Assembly (NCBI RefSeq): GCF_001624695.1
Contig: NZ_JSEP01000002.1
Coordinates: 310,001 to 374,000 of the forward strand
DNA length: 64,000 nucleotides
Direction: 5' to 3'
Source of the DNA: Labrenzia sp. OB1
GTDB taxonomy: Bacteria > Pseudomonadota > Alphaproteobacteria > Rhizobiales > Stappiaceae
The translations under genes were made by a program, and so were the position numbers. The notes beneath the pieces were generated by a model. That model worked only from the letters and a program-made list of their open reading frames with translations, made no database searches and was not told the DNA's origin. Positions 46,971 through 56,428 of this stretch are shown here, in pieces (within the stretch, counting starts at the first letter, position 1; each line of letters opens with the position of its first letter).

Positions 46971-48346
46971 GAACGGCCCCCACCCCTCGGTCCCCTGCCG
47001 CCTTTCGGCGGGCCGCTGCGGGCGCGCTTTTCGGCTTCGCTGCGGCTTTCCTGATGCTTGTCTTCGACCAGGCCCTCGTCACCCCAGATCTTGCGCTGCG
47101 GTGCATTGAAGCGTTGTTCGCCAAAGTCCTTGCGGGGTTTGGCGTCCGACGTCATGCGGAAACGGCTGCGCGGCGAGACCTTTTCCTTTTTCGGCCCGGA
47201 CGGCTTGCGGTTGCCGGGCTTGCGATCCTTTTCCCGGTCAGTGCCGGCAGCGTCCGAGCGCTTCGACTTCGTTGCCTTGTGACGGTCGGTCACGGACTTG
47301 CCCTCACGGGCCGTCATCCATTTGCCCTGCCCGCCCTCGCGGCGCTCACCCGACTGCCCTTCGCCGGAGCGGCCGCCTTTCTGACGGGTTCCGGAGGCTT
47401 TCTTTTCCGCTTCCGGTTTGGGCGTATGGTAGAGCGGCGCATCGAAATCCGCACCGGCTTCTTCCGCCAGAGTGTCACCAAGCTGGTCGCGCAGGACCCG
47501 TCCCCGGATCTCGCGGACATCGCCTTCCGGAAGGTCCATCAACTGGAACGGACCGTAAGACAGGCGGATCAGACGGTTCACCGTCAGGCCGAGATGCTCC
47601 AGAACCCGTTTGACTTCCCGGTTCTTGCCTTCGCGCAGGCCCACGGTCATCCAGCTGTTGCCGCCCTGCTCCTTGTCCAGCGTCGCTTCGATGGCGCCGT
47701 AGAGAGCCCCTTCAATGGCGATGCCATCCTTCAATCCGTCCAGATCGGCCTGCGTCACCTTGCCGAAGGCGCGTACCCGGTAGCGCCGCAGCCAGCCGGT
47801 CGACGGCAGCTCCAGCACGCGCGCCAACCCGCCGTCGTTGGTCAGCAGCAGCAGACCTTCCGTGTTGATGTCGAGACGGCCGACAGTCAGTACCCGCGGC
47901 AGTTCCGCAGGTAGTCTGTCGAAAACCGTGGGCCGACCCTCAGGATCCTTGTTGGTCGTCACGAGACCGCGCGGCTTGTGATAAAGCCATAGGCGCGTGC
48001 GCTCCCGCGTCGGCAGCAGTTTCCCGTCCACGACCACCTTGTCGTTCGGGGTCACCGTGATCGCAGGGGTCGTCAGCGCCTTGCCGTTCAGCTCGACCCT
48101 GCCGTTCTCGATCCAGGTTTCAGCCTCACGGCGAGAACACAGGCCGGCGCGCGCCATGACCTTGGCGATCCTTTCGCCGCGGTCCGTGGCATCGCTGGAG
48201 CCACGGGGGGCGACTACCGGCACCGCTTTCGGCGCATTTTTCGGTGCATCTTTCGGCGCCGGGCGGCGTTTTTCCGATGTGCGCTTGTCGCGCCCCTGAC
48301 CTTTTGCTGCGGCCGGGCGCCGGGGGGGTGTTTTTCTTGTCGTCAT
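46967..48346 (-). CDS. rluB: Ribosomal pseudouridine synthase, RluB/RsuA family
   Basis: A 459-residue enzyme. A basic N-terminal tail leads to an S4 RNA-binding domain (RIAKVMARAGLCSRREAE), then the catalytic domain with Asp in GRLDINTEGLLLLTNDG. A long low-complexity basic and Ser-rich C-terminal tail (about 300-459) follows, common in Rhizobiales RluB. It isomerises a uridine of 23S rRNA; RluB rather than RluE or RsuA is inferred from length and the tail. It is coupled to rsmD. Confidence 0.9.
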   Translation of the reverse strand: MTTRKTPPRRPAAAKGQGRDKRTSEKRRPAPKDAPKNAPKAVPVVAPRGSSDATDRGERIAKVMARAGLCSRREAETWIENGRVELNGKALTTPAITVTPNDKVVVDGKLLPTRERTRLWLYHKPRGLVTTNKDPEGRPTVFDRLPAELPRVLTVGRLDINTEGLLLLTNDGGLARVLELPSTGWLRRYRVRAFGKVTQADLDGLKDGIAIEGALYGAIEATLDKEQGGNSWMTVGLREGKNREVKRVLEHLGLTVNRLIRLSYGPFQLMDLPEGDVREIRGRVLRDQLGDTLAEEAGADFDAPLYHTPKPEAEKKASGTRQKGGRSGEGQSGERREGGQGKWMTAREGKSVTDRHKATKSKRSDAAGTDREKDRKPGNRKPSGPKKEKVSPRSRFRMTSDAKPRKDFGEQRFNAPQRKIWGDEGLVEDKHQESRSEAEKRARSGPPKGGRGPRGGGRS

Positions 48347-48488
48347 GCGCGCGTCATAGCAGAGCTTGGGCCTTTCGGAAATCGCTTGTTTTCAGCAATG
48401 ATCGACGTGGAGCGTTTTCCGGCACGGAACATGCAAATTATCCGGGCCAAAATTTCGCAACCGGGGCTGACGGAACACGCAATTCCAA

Positions 48489-48517
48489 CTAGGATGTGAA
48501 CTCATAAATGAAGATGA
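48489..48517 (+). repeat. Solitary MITE-type end
   Basis: CTAGGATGTGAACTCATAAA and the next bases match the MITE left end (34971) at 25 of 29 positions. No partner end is visible nearby, so it is a relic or solo end, 32 bases upstream of tadA. Confidence 0.7.
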
Positions 48518-48548
48518 ACCCGACAGCCTCTTTCAGAACCGAGAGCTC

Positions 48549-49016
48549 ATGACCGGCCCGCAAACCGATGAGCACCAGAGATCCTTCATGGATCTGGCCC
48601 TGGGCGAGGCGGAAAAGGCTGCCGCCAGGGGCGAAGTGCCTGTGGGAGCTGTTGTCGTCCAGGGGGAGCGGGTCCTTGCACAGGACGGCAACCGGACGCT
48701 TGAACTGAACGATCCGACCGCACATGCGGAGATCCTGGTCCTGCGCGCGGCCTGCGCGGAGCTTGGATCGCAGCGGCTGCAGGACTGTGATCTCTACGTC
48801 ACGCTTGAACCATGCCCTATGTGCGCGGGCGCAATTTCCTTCGCGCGCATCCGGCGTCTTTATTATGGCGCCGGCGACGAAAAAGGCGGGGCGGTCGATC
48901 ATGGCACCAGATTTTTCTGTCAACCGACCTGCCATCACGCCCCGGACGTCTATGCCGGCATCGGCGAAACCCGCTCCAGTGTGTTGTTGAAAACATTCTT
49001 CAAGGCAAAGCGATAA
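48549..49016 (+). CDS. tadA: tRNA-adenosine/nucleoside deaminase (TadA family)
   Basis: A 155-residue zinc deaminase that converts A34 to inosine in tRNA-Arg. The zinc site is HAE (PTAHAEILVL) and PCPMC (VTLEPCPMCAGAI). Length and the N-terminal DLALGEAEKAAARGEVPVGA match TadA. Its 5' leader carries the solo MITE end at 48489. Confidence 0.95.
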   Translation: MTGPQTDEHQRSFMDLALGEAEKAAARGEVPVGAVVVQGERVLAQDGNRTLELNDPTAHAEILVLRAACAELGSQRLQDCDLYVTLEPCPMCAGAISFARIRRLYYGAGDEKGGAVDHGTRFFCQPTCHHAPDVYAGIGETRSSVLLKTFFKAKR

Positions 49017-49205
49017 CCCGACAGGCCTTCATGCGGACTTGCGCAAAAATATAACGCAGCGTTAAGTTGATTTGTGACGTAAATACAACACAGCGATTCA
49101 AACGACTTGTCCCACGACATTTGTGGCCGACGCGCTATCCAAAACGTCACATACGGGCCATATTTTCTGGCGGGGACTAAGTCCGCTTTCTTTTCGGAGT
49201 ATCAA

Positions 49206-50393
49206 ATGACACGCATTTCTGTTCTTGGGGCACTCGCCGGTTTCGTGGCGGCGGCCAACCCGGCTCAGGCTGCTGATCTGCCAGTAGCTCCGGAGCCTGT
49301 CGATTATGTCCGCATCTGCGATGCCTATGGCGCCCGTTTCTATTACATCCCGGGCACTGAAACCTGCCTGCGCGTCGGTGGCCGCGTTCGCTTCGACACC
49401 CGTTTCAGGAACTTCGGCGAAGCTGAAAACTCCTGGGGCGACCGCGATTCCGACGCCATTCAGCTCCGTTCGCGCGGTTACCTCTACCTCGATTCCCGCA
49501 CTGCAACCGAATACGGCACCCTGCGCACCTTCATCGAGATGTACGGCACAGCCACCAACAACGACAACTCGTCCTTCACGGTGGACAAGGCCTACATCCA
49601 GTGGGGCGGTTTGCTGGCCGGCCGGAATGGCTCGAACTTCGACTTCTTCACCGGCTATTCCTACAACGCCCAGATTGAAAGTTATTCCGACCAGAAGGTC
49701 AATCAGGCCGCCTATACCCTCGCTTTCGGAAACGGTTTCAACGCAACGGTCGCAATCGAAGACCGCTCCTCGCGCGAGACCGGCATCGGTCTGAACGGCG
49801 GCACGCAGAACTATGGCGGCACCCGCATGACGGACTTTGTTGCCGCGGTCGGCGTCACGCAGGGGTGGGGCTCGGCCCAGGTCATGGGCGCACTGCATCA
49901 GGTCTACCCGGACGCGACCTATAACGGCGTCACCGGCGGTGACGGAGACGAACTCGGCTGGGCTGTCGGCGGTGGCGTGGAGTTCAAGTTCAGCGGCCTG
50001 GCCAACGGTGGCAGCATTGCCGTTCAGGGTGTTTATACGGACGGTGCCAGCGGCTACGGTTCAACCGGCTGGAACAGCCGGATCACGGACGCCGTTTTCA
50101 CCGGTACGGGAACCGATACCACCAAGACCTGGAACGTCTTCGGCGGCATCAACCTTGGCCTGACCAATACCATCGAGGCCAATCTCGAAGGTGGCTACCA
50201 CAGTGTGGAAGGTGGCACCGCCGCCTATGACTTCACGCAGTGGGACGCGACAGCCAACGTGGTCTGGGAACCGGTTTCCGGCTTCCTCATGGGCCCGGAA
50301 CTGCAGTACCGCGACCTTGACTTCAGCCAGTCGTCAGGCCTCGACGATACCTACGAACTCTATGGAACCTTCCGCATCCAGCGGACGTTCTGA
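49206..50393 (+). CDS. Rhizobiales-type outer-membrane porin
   Basis: A 395-residue porin with a signal peptide (cleavage after PAQA, about residue 20) and a trimeric beta-barrel typical of Rhizobiales porins. The conserved early cysteine pair is in VRICDAYGARFYYIPGTETC, followed by LRVGGRVRFD, and the barrel ends IQRTF. GGAGTATCAA precedes the ATG. A strong terminator follows, giving a monocistronic, probably abundant mRNA. Confidence 0.94.
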   Translation: MTRISVLGALAGFVAAANPAQAADLPVAPEPVDYVRICDAYGARFYYIPGTETCLRVGGRVRFDTRFRNFGEAENSWGDRDSDAIQLRSRGYLYLDSRTATEYGTLRTFIEMYGTATNNDNSSFTVDKAYIQWGGLLAGRNGSNFDFFTGYSYNAQIESYSDQKVNQAAYTLAFGNGFNATVAIEDRSSRETGIGLNGGTQNYGGTRMTDFVAAVGVTQGWGSAQVMGALHQVYPDATYNGVTGGDGDELGWAVGGGVEFKFSGLANGGSIAVQGVYTDGASGYGSTGWNSRITDAVFTGTGTDTTKTWNVFGGINLGLTNTIEANLEGGYHSVEGGTAAYDFTQWDATANVVWEPVSGFLMGPELQYRDLDFSQSSGLDDTYELYGTFRIQRTF

Positions 50394-50417
50394 GCCTTCG
50401 CGATTTCTGAATGCAAG

Positions 50418-50446
50418 AGCCCCGGACCCAGCGGTCCGGGGCTTTT
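50418..50446 (+). terminator. Intrinsic terminator of the porin gene
   Basis: AGCCCCGGACC, CAGC and GGTCCGGGGCT form an 11-bp perfect stem followed by TTTT. Confidence 0.9.
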
Positions 50447-50511
50447 GAATGACTGGTGCGGCACCGGAGCAGCTGGGCCGGATTACGCAGCCCGATCAAC
50501 GGTAAGTGCTG

Positions 50512-51363
50512 TCACTGCATCTGCCGCCAGGTTTCCAGAACGGCGCGCCACAGACCGTTGCCCCACAGATTTCCATGCCCGGCGCCTTCAACGATGAAGA
50601 TCCGTTTCGGATCCGTGGCCCGTTCGAACACTCGTTTGCCGTGCTCGACGGAGATGAGCCCGTCATCGGTGCCGTGAACGACCAGAACCGGCACCGCAAC
50701 ATTTGCGATACGCTCGCGTGTCGGCATCGGGTCCTTCATCAAAAGGTTCACCGGTAACCAGGGATAACTTTCGTACGCCAGGTCGACGAGCGCCGTATAA
50801 GGGGCTTCCAGCACCAGAAGACCCGCCTTGGGGCGCTGTTCTGCGACCGCTGTCGCGACCCCGGTTCCCAGGCTTTCGCCGTGCAGCACGATTGGCGTGC
50901 CGGAAGCTGACAGCCGGTCAAAGTGCGCCAGCCCGTCGGACACCAATGCCGCTTCCGAAGGACTTCCGGCGCTGCCGGCATAGCCCCGATAGCTTGGAGC
51001 ATAAAGCCCGAACCCGCTGTCGAGGATCTGTCTGAAACGCTCCCATCTGGTGGAAACATTTCCGGAATTTCCATGAAAATAGAGTACGGTAGGCGCGCCT
51101 TCGCGCGCCGGTTCCGCGCTCCAGACCGTCACCTTCGTCCCATCAGCCATCGCGACGGTTTCAACGGCGACGGATTCCAGCCCTTTTTCTGCAGGCTCGG
51201 AAAGTTCGCCAGTGGGCACGAACACAAAGCTGCGCTGATTGAGATACATGTATCCGGCCGCCATGACGTAGGCGATGGCAAAGATGCCCGCCAAACCCGC
51301 GAGCCCCCTCAACACACGCCTGCCCGCTTTCCGCTCCGGCTGTTCGGGTCCGCCTGTCAACAT
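50512..51363 (-). CDS. Alpha/beta hydrolase (BEM46/YfhR-like), membrane-anchored
   Basis: A 283-residue protein with an N-terminal anchor helix (about residues 21-41, FAIAYVMAAGYMYL) and an alpha/beta hydrolase domain. HGNSGN forms the oxyanion region, GESLG the nucleophile elbow, and VHGTDDG and EGAGHG complete the triad. The ATG at 51363 has AGGAG upstream. It is 69 bases downstream of mutL. Substrate unknown. Confidence 0.9.
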   Translation of the reverse strand: MLTGGPEQPERKAGRRVLRGLAGLAGIFAIAYVMAAGYMYLNQRSFVFVPTGELSEPAEKGLESVAVETVAMADGTKVTVWSAEPAREGAPTVLYFHGNSGNVSTRWERFRQILDSGFGLYAPSYRGYAGSAGSPSEAALVSDGLAHFDRLSASGTPIVLHGESLGTGVATAVAEQRPKAGLLVLEAPYTALVDLAYESYPWLPVNLLMKDPMPTRERIANVAVPVLVVHGTDDGLISVEHGKRVFERATDPKRIFIVEGAGHGNLWGNGLWRAVLETWRQMQ

Positions 51364-51432
51364 TCCGGTCTCCTGATAATGATTGTTCGGCAATCCTGCG
51401 GCGCAAACCCCGCAGCCGTTCACCTTGCCGGT

Positions 51433-53280
51433 TTATTTTCGTCCGAACAGTTTCTCGATATCCGTAAGTTTCAGTTCCACCCAGGTAGGTCGGCCGTGAT
51501 TGCATTGGCCGGAAAGCGGGGTCGCCTCCATATCCCGCAGCAGCGCGTCCATTTCCTCAGGCCGCATGCGACGGCCGGCGCGCACCGACCCGTGGCAGGC
51601 CATGGTGGCGGCAACGTGATCGAGCTTTTCCTTCAGGCCATCGGCCGTGTCCCACTCGGCAAGCTCATCGGCCAGGTTGCGAACCATCCCCTGGATATCC
51701 ATGTCACCCAGTATCGCGGGTGTCTCCCTGACGGCGATCGCGCCTGGACCGAAAGCTTCCAGGCTCAGCCCGACCTTTTCCAGGTCGTCCGCGCGCTCCG
51801 CCAGGCGGGCGGCATCTTCTTCCGGCAACTCGACGATTTCAGGAATAAGAAGGATCTGCCGGGCGACCTCCTTCTTCGCCAGCGCTTCCTTCAGGCGCTC
51901 ATAGACGAGCCGTTCATGCGCCGCGTGCTGATCGACGATGACAACGCCGTCTCCGGTCTGGGCGATGATATAAGTCTCGTGCACCTGAGCGCGCGCCGCG
52001 CCGAGCGGCAGCCCGGTTTTTTCGCTTTCTACCGGAACCTCATGCGCGCGGGCATCCGCCGACGGCACGTCGAAGGCGTCTGCCCCGTCCGGGCCAACGA
52101 AGCGTTCCTGAGGCTGTTCGGCAAATCCTGACGCCGGTGCCCCACTTGCATTCACCGGCCGGAAAACCTCCGGGTCCCAGCGCGGCGCGGCGGCGGGTCG
52201 GCCATATGCGGCGCCCGAACCGTTTCCCGGCGCATGCGCCCGCAGCGCATCGAGCGCGACGGCGGCATTTGACGTGGACGAGCGATGCCCCGCCTGAACG
52301 AGGCTGTGCTTGATGGATCCCACGAGCAGTCCGCGCACAAGTTGGGAATCCCTGAACCGGACATCCGCCTTGGCCGGGTGCACATTCACATCCACCTGGA
52401 CCGGATCCAGATCCAGGAACAGCACGACCACCGGATGACGGTCCCGCGCCAGAACATCGGCATATGCACCCCGCAGACCTGACAGCAGCAGCTTGTCCTT
52501 CACGGGACGACCGTTCACATAAAAGAACTGATGCTGCGCATTTCCACGATGGTGGGTCGGCAGGCCGGCGAAGCCGGTCAGGCGAACGCCTTCCCGCTCT
52601 GCATCGATATCCATGGCGTTGTCGACAAAATCCTGCCCGAGGATCTGCGCGATCCGCGCCAGATGCGGCTCGCCGCCCCGCGCCGCCGGCCAGTTGAGTG
52701 GCTGTCGGTCGGCGCCGGACAGCGCGAATCCTATCTGTGGATATGCAAGGGCGATACGCTTGACGATTTCGGTGATCGCGGAGGCTTCCGCACGGTCGGA
52801 TTTCAGGAATTTCAATCTGGCAGGTGTGGCAAAGAACAGGTCCCGAACTTCAACCTGGGTGCCCCTGGTGCGCGCGGCCGGGGTGACCGGCAGCTGTCTG
52901 CCGCCCTCCACGGCGATGGCCCAGGCGTGGTCTTCCTCGCGGTGACGGGTCTGGATGGCAAGGCGCGCGACAGATCCGATGGACGGCAAGGCTTCGCCGC
53001 GAAAGCCGAGCGAGCGGATGTCGAAAAGATCGTCGTCGGAGATTTTCGAGGTGCAATGGCGCCGGATTGCCAGATTCAGGTCGTCCCGACGCATGCCTTC
53101 GCCATCGTCCGCCACCCGCATCAGGGTCTTGCCCCCCGCTGCGGTGACGATTTCGATGTTCGACGCCCCGGCGTCCACAGCGTTCTCGACAAGTTCCTTG
53201 ATGACGCTGGCGGGACGCTCGATCACCTCGCCGGCGGCGATCTGGTTGATCACCTGTTCGCCAAGTTGCCTGACCTGCAT
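51433..53280 (-). CDS. mutL: DNA mismatch repair protein MutL
   Basis: A 615-residue MutL with N-terminal GHKL ATPase ([28 protein letters not shown]) and a C-terminal endonuclease domain. The metal motif [12 protein letters not shown] and the ACHGSVRAG and QCNHGRPT blocks show an endonuclease-active MutL, as expected in organisms without MutH. The ATG at 53280 starts the ATPase; the frame extends upstream without support. It diverges from the HAD gene. Confidence 0.97.
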   Translation of the reverse strand: MQVRQLGEQVINQIAAGEVIERPASVIKELVENAVDAGASNIEIVTAAGGKTLMRVADDGEGMRRDDLNLAIRRHCTSKISDDDLFDIRSLGFRGEALPSIGSVARLAIQTRHREEDHAWAIAVEGGRQLPVTPAARTRGTQVEVRDLFFATPARLKFLKSDRAEASAITEIVKRIALAYPQIGFALSGADRQPLNWPAARGGEPHLARIAQILGQDFVDNAMDIDAEREGVRLTGFAGLPTHHRGNAQHQFFYVNGRPVKDKLLLSGLRGAYADVLARDRHPVVVLFLDLDPVQVDVNVHPAKADVRFRDSQLVRGLLVGSIKHSLVQAGHRSSTSNAAVALDALRAHAPGNGSGAAYGRPAAAPRWDPEVFRPVNASGAPASGFAEQPQERFVGPDGADAFDVPSADARAHEVPVESEKTGLPLGAARAQVHETYIIAQTGDGVVIVDQHAAHERLVYERLKEALAKKEVARQILLIPEIVELPEEDAARLAERADDLEKVGLSLEAFGPGAIAVRETPAILGDMDIQGMVRNLADELAEWDTADGLKEKLDHVAATMACHGSVRAGRRMRPEEMDALLRDMEATPLSGQCNHGRPTWVELKLTDIEKLFGRK

Positions 53281-53393
53281 GAAACTCTCTCTACTCGGTT
53301 TCGCACTGCGGCATGTTCCTATAAGGTCCGCGCCGAGTTTGCTTCGATTCTTTGCAAAGCTTATCAGACCTTTCGTGATCCGGGTGACCCTCC

Positions 53394-54269
53394 ATGACCG
53401 CTTCTGCACCACTTCTGACTGACGGGCTTCGCGCCCTCGCGCCCTCCTACAAGGCCATCTTATGTGATGTCTGGGGTGTTCTGCACAATGGTGTGACGGC
53501 CTTCGAGGAAGCCCACAAGGCCCTGAGAGCATACCGGGAGGAAACCGGGGGCAAGGTCGTACTGATCACCAACGCACCACGGCCGGCCAAGCAGGTGGGC
53601 GAGATGCTCGCTTCCATGGGCGTTCCGGAGCAGACCTATGACAGCATCATTTCCTCCGGGGACGTGACCAGGGATGTTCTGATTGCACAGGGCCGCAAGA
53701 CGCTGCTTCATATCGGTCCGAACCGGGACCAGCCGCTTTACCGGGGCCTGGAGGCGACCTTCACCGCCAACGACGACGAGGCCGAGGCAATCAGTTGCAC
53801 AGGCCTTGCCGACGACGAAACCGAAACGCCCGACGACTACCGCGACCGCCTGCAGAAACTGGCTGATCGCAAACTGCCGATGATCTGCGCCAATCCGGAC
53901 ATTGTCGTCGAGCGCGGCGACCGGCTGGTGTGGTGCGCGGGCGCACTGGCACGGCTTTATGAGGATCTGGGCGGCGAGGTCACTATTCTGGGCAAGCCGC
54001 ACGCGCCCATCTATCAGGCAGCCATGAAGCGTCTCGAGACACTCGGGGTGGAAAATGTCACCAAGGAGGACGTGCTGGCGATCGGCGACGGCCTGCCGAC
54101 GGATATTCGCGGCGCGGTGTCCCAGGATATCGATGTCCTGTTCATCACGGCAGGCATCCACGCCTCAGACTTCGGGCCGAGCGACTCTCCGGACGAGACT
54201 CTGATCCGCCGCCGCCTGACCGAGGAAGGCCTGCGCGCCCGTGCCGCCCTCCCGCGTCTGCTTTGGTGA
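53394..54269 (+). CDS. HAD-superfamily hydrolase, TIGR01459-type (class IIA)
   Basis: A 291-residue NagD/4-nitrophenylphosphatase-like class IIA HAD protein. Motif I is [11 protein letters not shown], motif II ITNAPRP, and motif [15 protein letters not shown]; the C2 cap lies between. The family is annotated TIGR01459 in Rhizobiales. Natural substrate unknown. Confidence 0.93.
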   Translation: MTASAPLLTDGLRALAPSYKAILCDVWGVLHNGVTAFEEAHKALRAYREETGGKVVLITNAPRPAKQVGEMLASMGVPEQTYDSIISSGDVTRDVLIAQGRKTLLHIGPNRDQPLYRGLEATFTANDDEAEAISCTGLADDETETPDDYRDRLQKLADRKLPMICANPDIVVERGDRLVWCAGALARLYEDLGGEVTILGKPHAPIYQAAMKRLETLGVENVTKEDVLAIGDGLPTDIRGAVSQDIDVLFITAGIHASDFGPSDSPDETLIRRRLTEEGLRARAALPRLLW

Positions 54270-54278
54270 CCGGACATG

Positions 54279-54303
54279 AAAAAGGCTGCCTGGGCAGCCT
54301 TTA
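54279..54303. terminator. Bidirectional terminator between the HAD gene and cheZ
   Basis: AAAGGCTGC, a 4-base loop and GCAGCCTTT form a 9-bp stem with an A-run before it, so the minus side has a T-tail. It serves cheZ mainly. Confidence 0.75.
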
Positions 54304-54331
54304 AATCTTGAAAACCTGATTGGGTCGGGAC

Positions 54332-55024
54332 TCAGTCGAAAAGCTTGTCGATGTCGGACTGGGCATCGCCGAGCAGGGCGTCGATGTCGTCCTGGGAAAC
54401 CCCTTCACCGACATGCTGCGGTCCGTGCAGGATCAGCTCGCGTTTGCGGCGTTCCTCGTCGCTCTCCTCGATAGCGGCTTCCAGGTCTTCCGGAATGCGC
54501 AGATGCGAGATGAAGGAAGACACCCGTTCATCGATGAAACGAAGTGTTTCGATAACCTTCGAGATCCGCTGACCGGTGATGTCCTGGAACGTGCAGGCCT
54601 CGAAAATGCTGATCATCTTGTTGCTGACCAGCTCCTGGTAGGCTTCGGGATCGCTGGTATCGGCGCCCATGATTTCTTCGGCCGTTTCCATGATCGTGTT
54701 GGTCGCGTTTTCAGTCGCCTCGACAATGGCATCCAACTCGCGGCCCGCATCGGGGATCTTGTTGGTTTTCATGTCGTTGGCACGCAATTGGGAGATTTCC
54801 TCCTTCATGCTTGTGATTTGCCTGGCAATCGCCGTTAGCTCTTCCGTTACGGCAGGCTGCACCGTCGACAGAAAGTCAAACATCGACCCCGACATCACCT
54901 CGGCGAGATGCATGACGTCGGTCAGGGAAACTTCGCCTTCCCGATTCTTGTTTTCCTCCAAGAAATCGATAATGCGCGCAACGTTTTCCTGTTTCATGTT
55001 GGCCATGAGGTCCAGCCTTTCCAT
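54332..55024 (-). CDS. cheZ: Chemotaxis phosphatase CheZ
   Basis: A 230-residue CheZ-domain protein that dephosphorylates CheY-P. It has a long helical bundle with the active-site stretch FQDITGQRISKV (Asp and Gln positions) and a C-terminal CheY-binding tail (DDIDALLGDAQSDIDKLFD). The start is uncertain; ATG 55024 is chosen, with 55006 as alternative, and an in-frame extension to 55192 lacks support. It is 172 bases downstream of cheY. Confidence 0.9.
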   Translation of the reverse strand: MERLDLMANMKQENVARIIDFLEENKNREGEVSLTDVMHLAEVMSGSMFDFLSTVQPAVTEELTAIARQITSMKEEISQLRANDMKTNKIPDAGRELDAIVEATENATNTIMETAEEIMGADTSDPEAYQELVSNKMISIFEACTFQDITGQRISKVIETLRFIDERVSSFISHLRIPEDLEAAIEESDEERRKRELILHGPQHVGEGVSQDDIDALLGDAQSDIDKLFD

Positions 55025-55196
55025 TTTGAATGTATCCTCCCGACACGCGGAGCTGTTGGCCAGCCTCGCTATTACCTCTCGGAAACACCAAAAACTCACC
55101 CGATCCGCCTGCCCGGCGGAACCGTGCTGATCTGGAACATCCGTCCTGCAATGGCGGAGATTTGGCCAGAGGCCGCTCTCCGCCGAGCGCAAGAGA

Positions 55197-55580
55197 CTAT
55201 TCGGAGAAGACGGCCTCGATCTTGCCCTTCAAAGTCTGCGCATTGAATGGCTTCACGATATAGTTGTTAACGCCTGCCTTTTTGGCGGCGATGACATTTT
55301 CCGTTTTGGATTCGGCAGTCACCATGATGAATGGCGTTTTGCTGAGACCACTGTCGGAACGAACCTGCTTGAGCAGTTCGTAACCGGTCATCGGTTCCAT
55401 GTTCCAGTCCGAAATCACCAGGCCATAACGGCGCTGTTTCATTTTTTCCAAAGCTTCGGTGCCGTCCGCAGCATCGTCGATGTCCTCGAAACCAAGTTGC
55501 TTCAAAAGGTTCCGAATAATGCGAATCATCGTTTTGTAGTCATCGACCACGAGGACCGGCATCTGAAGATCAAGGGCCAT
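55197..55580 (-). CDS. cheY: Response regulator CheY
   Basis: A 127-residue stand-alone receiver domain. The phosphoacceptor Asp is in LVISDWNMEP, with Thr in MVTAES and Lys in YIVKPFNAQTL, and the acidic pair VDD near residue 12. It has no output domain and drives the flagellar switch. It heads a cheY-cheZ pair. Confidence 0.96.
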   Translation of the reverse strand: MALDLQMPVLVVDDYKTMIRIIRNLLKQLGFEDIDDAADGTEALEKMKQRRYGLVISDWNMEPMTGYELLKQVRSDSGLSKTPFIMVTAESKTENVIAAKKAGVNNYIVKPFNAQTLKGKIEAVFSE

Positions 55581-55831
55581 TGTCTACTCCATAATGTCAA
55601 TTTGCGCAGACCCAGGCCGTGGCCGGTGTAAACGCGTTATGACTTTTGAAGGAGAGAGACACATTCATTTGTGTCCTCACCTCCCCACACTCAACGCAAT
55701 GTAATGGCAGCACCTGAAAAGACCGTTAATAACAAGCACTTTTTTCTTCACCCAAAGCACAATTGCCAGAAAACCTTGCGGTGCCTAGCGTTCGCGTTGC
55801 TTGTAAATGACTGATCGGGGCGGGAAACGCG

Positions 55832-56284
55832 ATGCTGGAACTACAAAAACTCTGTTTCGAAGATCTGAAAACCGGGATGAGCGAAGAACTGGTTAAACAT
55901 GTCAGTTCTTCCGATGTTGTGGGCTTCGCGGAAGTATCGGGAGATCGCAACCCGATTCACCTTTCGGAACATTTCGCAGCCAGAACACCCTTCAAGACGC
56001 GCATCGCGCACGGACTTTATACCGCAAGCCTGATTTCGGCGGTGCTCGGCACCCGCCTTCCCGGACCGGGCGCGATCTACCTGTCCCAGACGCTGAATTT
56101 CAAAGCCCCGGTAAAAATCGGCGACGACGTGAAGGTGGTCGCCACGGTGGAGGAACTGACGAAACGGGGGAACCGTGCCAGGCTGTCCTGCATTTGCAGT
56201 GTCGGCGACACGGTGGTGCTTGAGGGAGAAGCGCTTGTGAAAGTACCCAGCCGCGGTACGGAGCCAAACCAGACCGGCTCTTGA
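55832..56284 (+). CDS. MaoC-family (R)-hydratase-like protein
   Basis: A 150-residue hot-dog-fold protein resembling PhaJ-type enoyl-CoA hydratases. The catalytic hydratase-2 motif is FAEVSGDRNPIHLSEHFA, with the Asp and His. It could hydrate crotonyl-CoA-like substrates or serve polyhydroxyalkanoate supply. A GGGGCGGGAAACGCG stretch precedes the ATG. It stands upstream of ribF with 144 bases between. Confidence 0.9.
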   Translation: MLELQKLCFEDLKTGMSEELVKHVSSSDVVGFAEVSGDRNPIHLSEHFAARTPFKTRIAHGLYTASLISAVLGTRLPGPGAIYLSQTLNFKAPVKIGDDVKVVATVEELTKRGNRARLSCICSVGDTVVLEGEALVKVPSRGTEPNQTGS

Positions 56285-56428
56285 AGCCGGGACGGCACGG
56301 CCGACCTTGACCTTTGCTTTTCTTGACGGCAGGTTCCACGCCAGCGCGAGCGTGTCACTCACTTCTACGCGTTTGCCCTGCTGATCCCGCCCGGCTTTCG
56401 CCCGGCACGTTGCGCGAAGGTGTGCTGC

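Noticed and set aside
48489..48938. A 149-codon minus-strand frame ending in IYEFTS
   Set aside because: It overlaps tadA antisense; its C-terminus comes from the solo MITE end.
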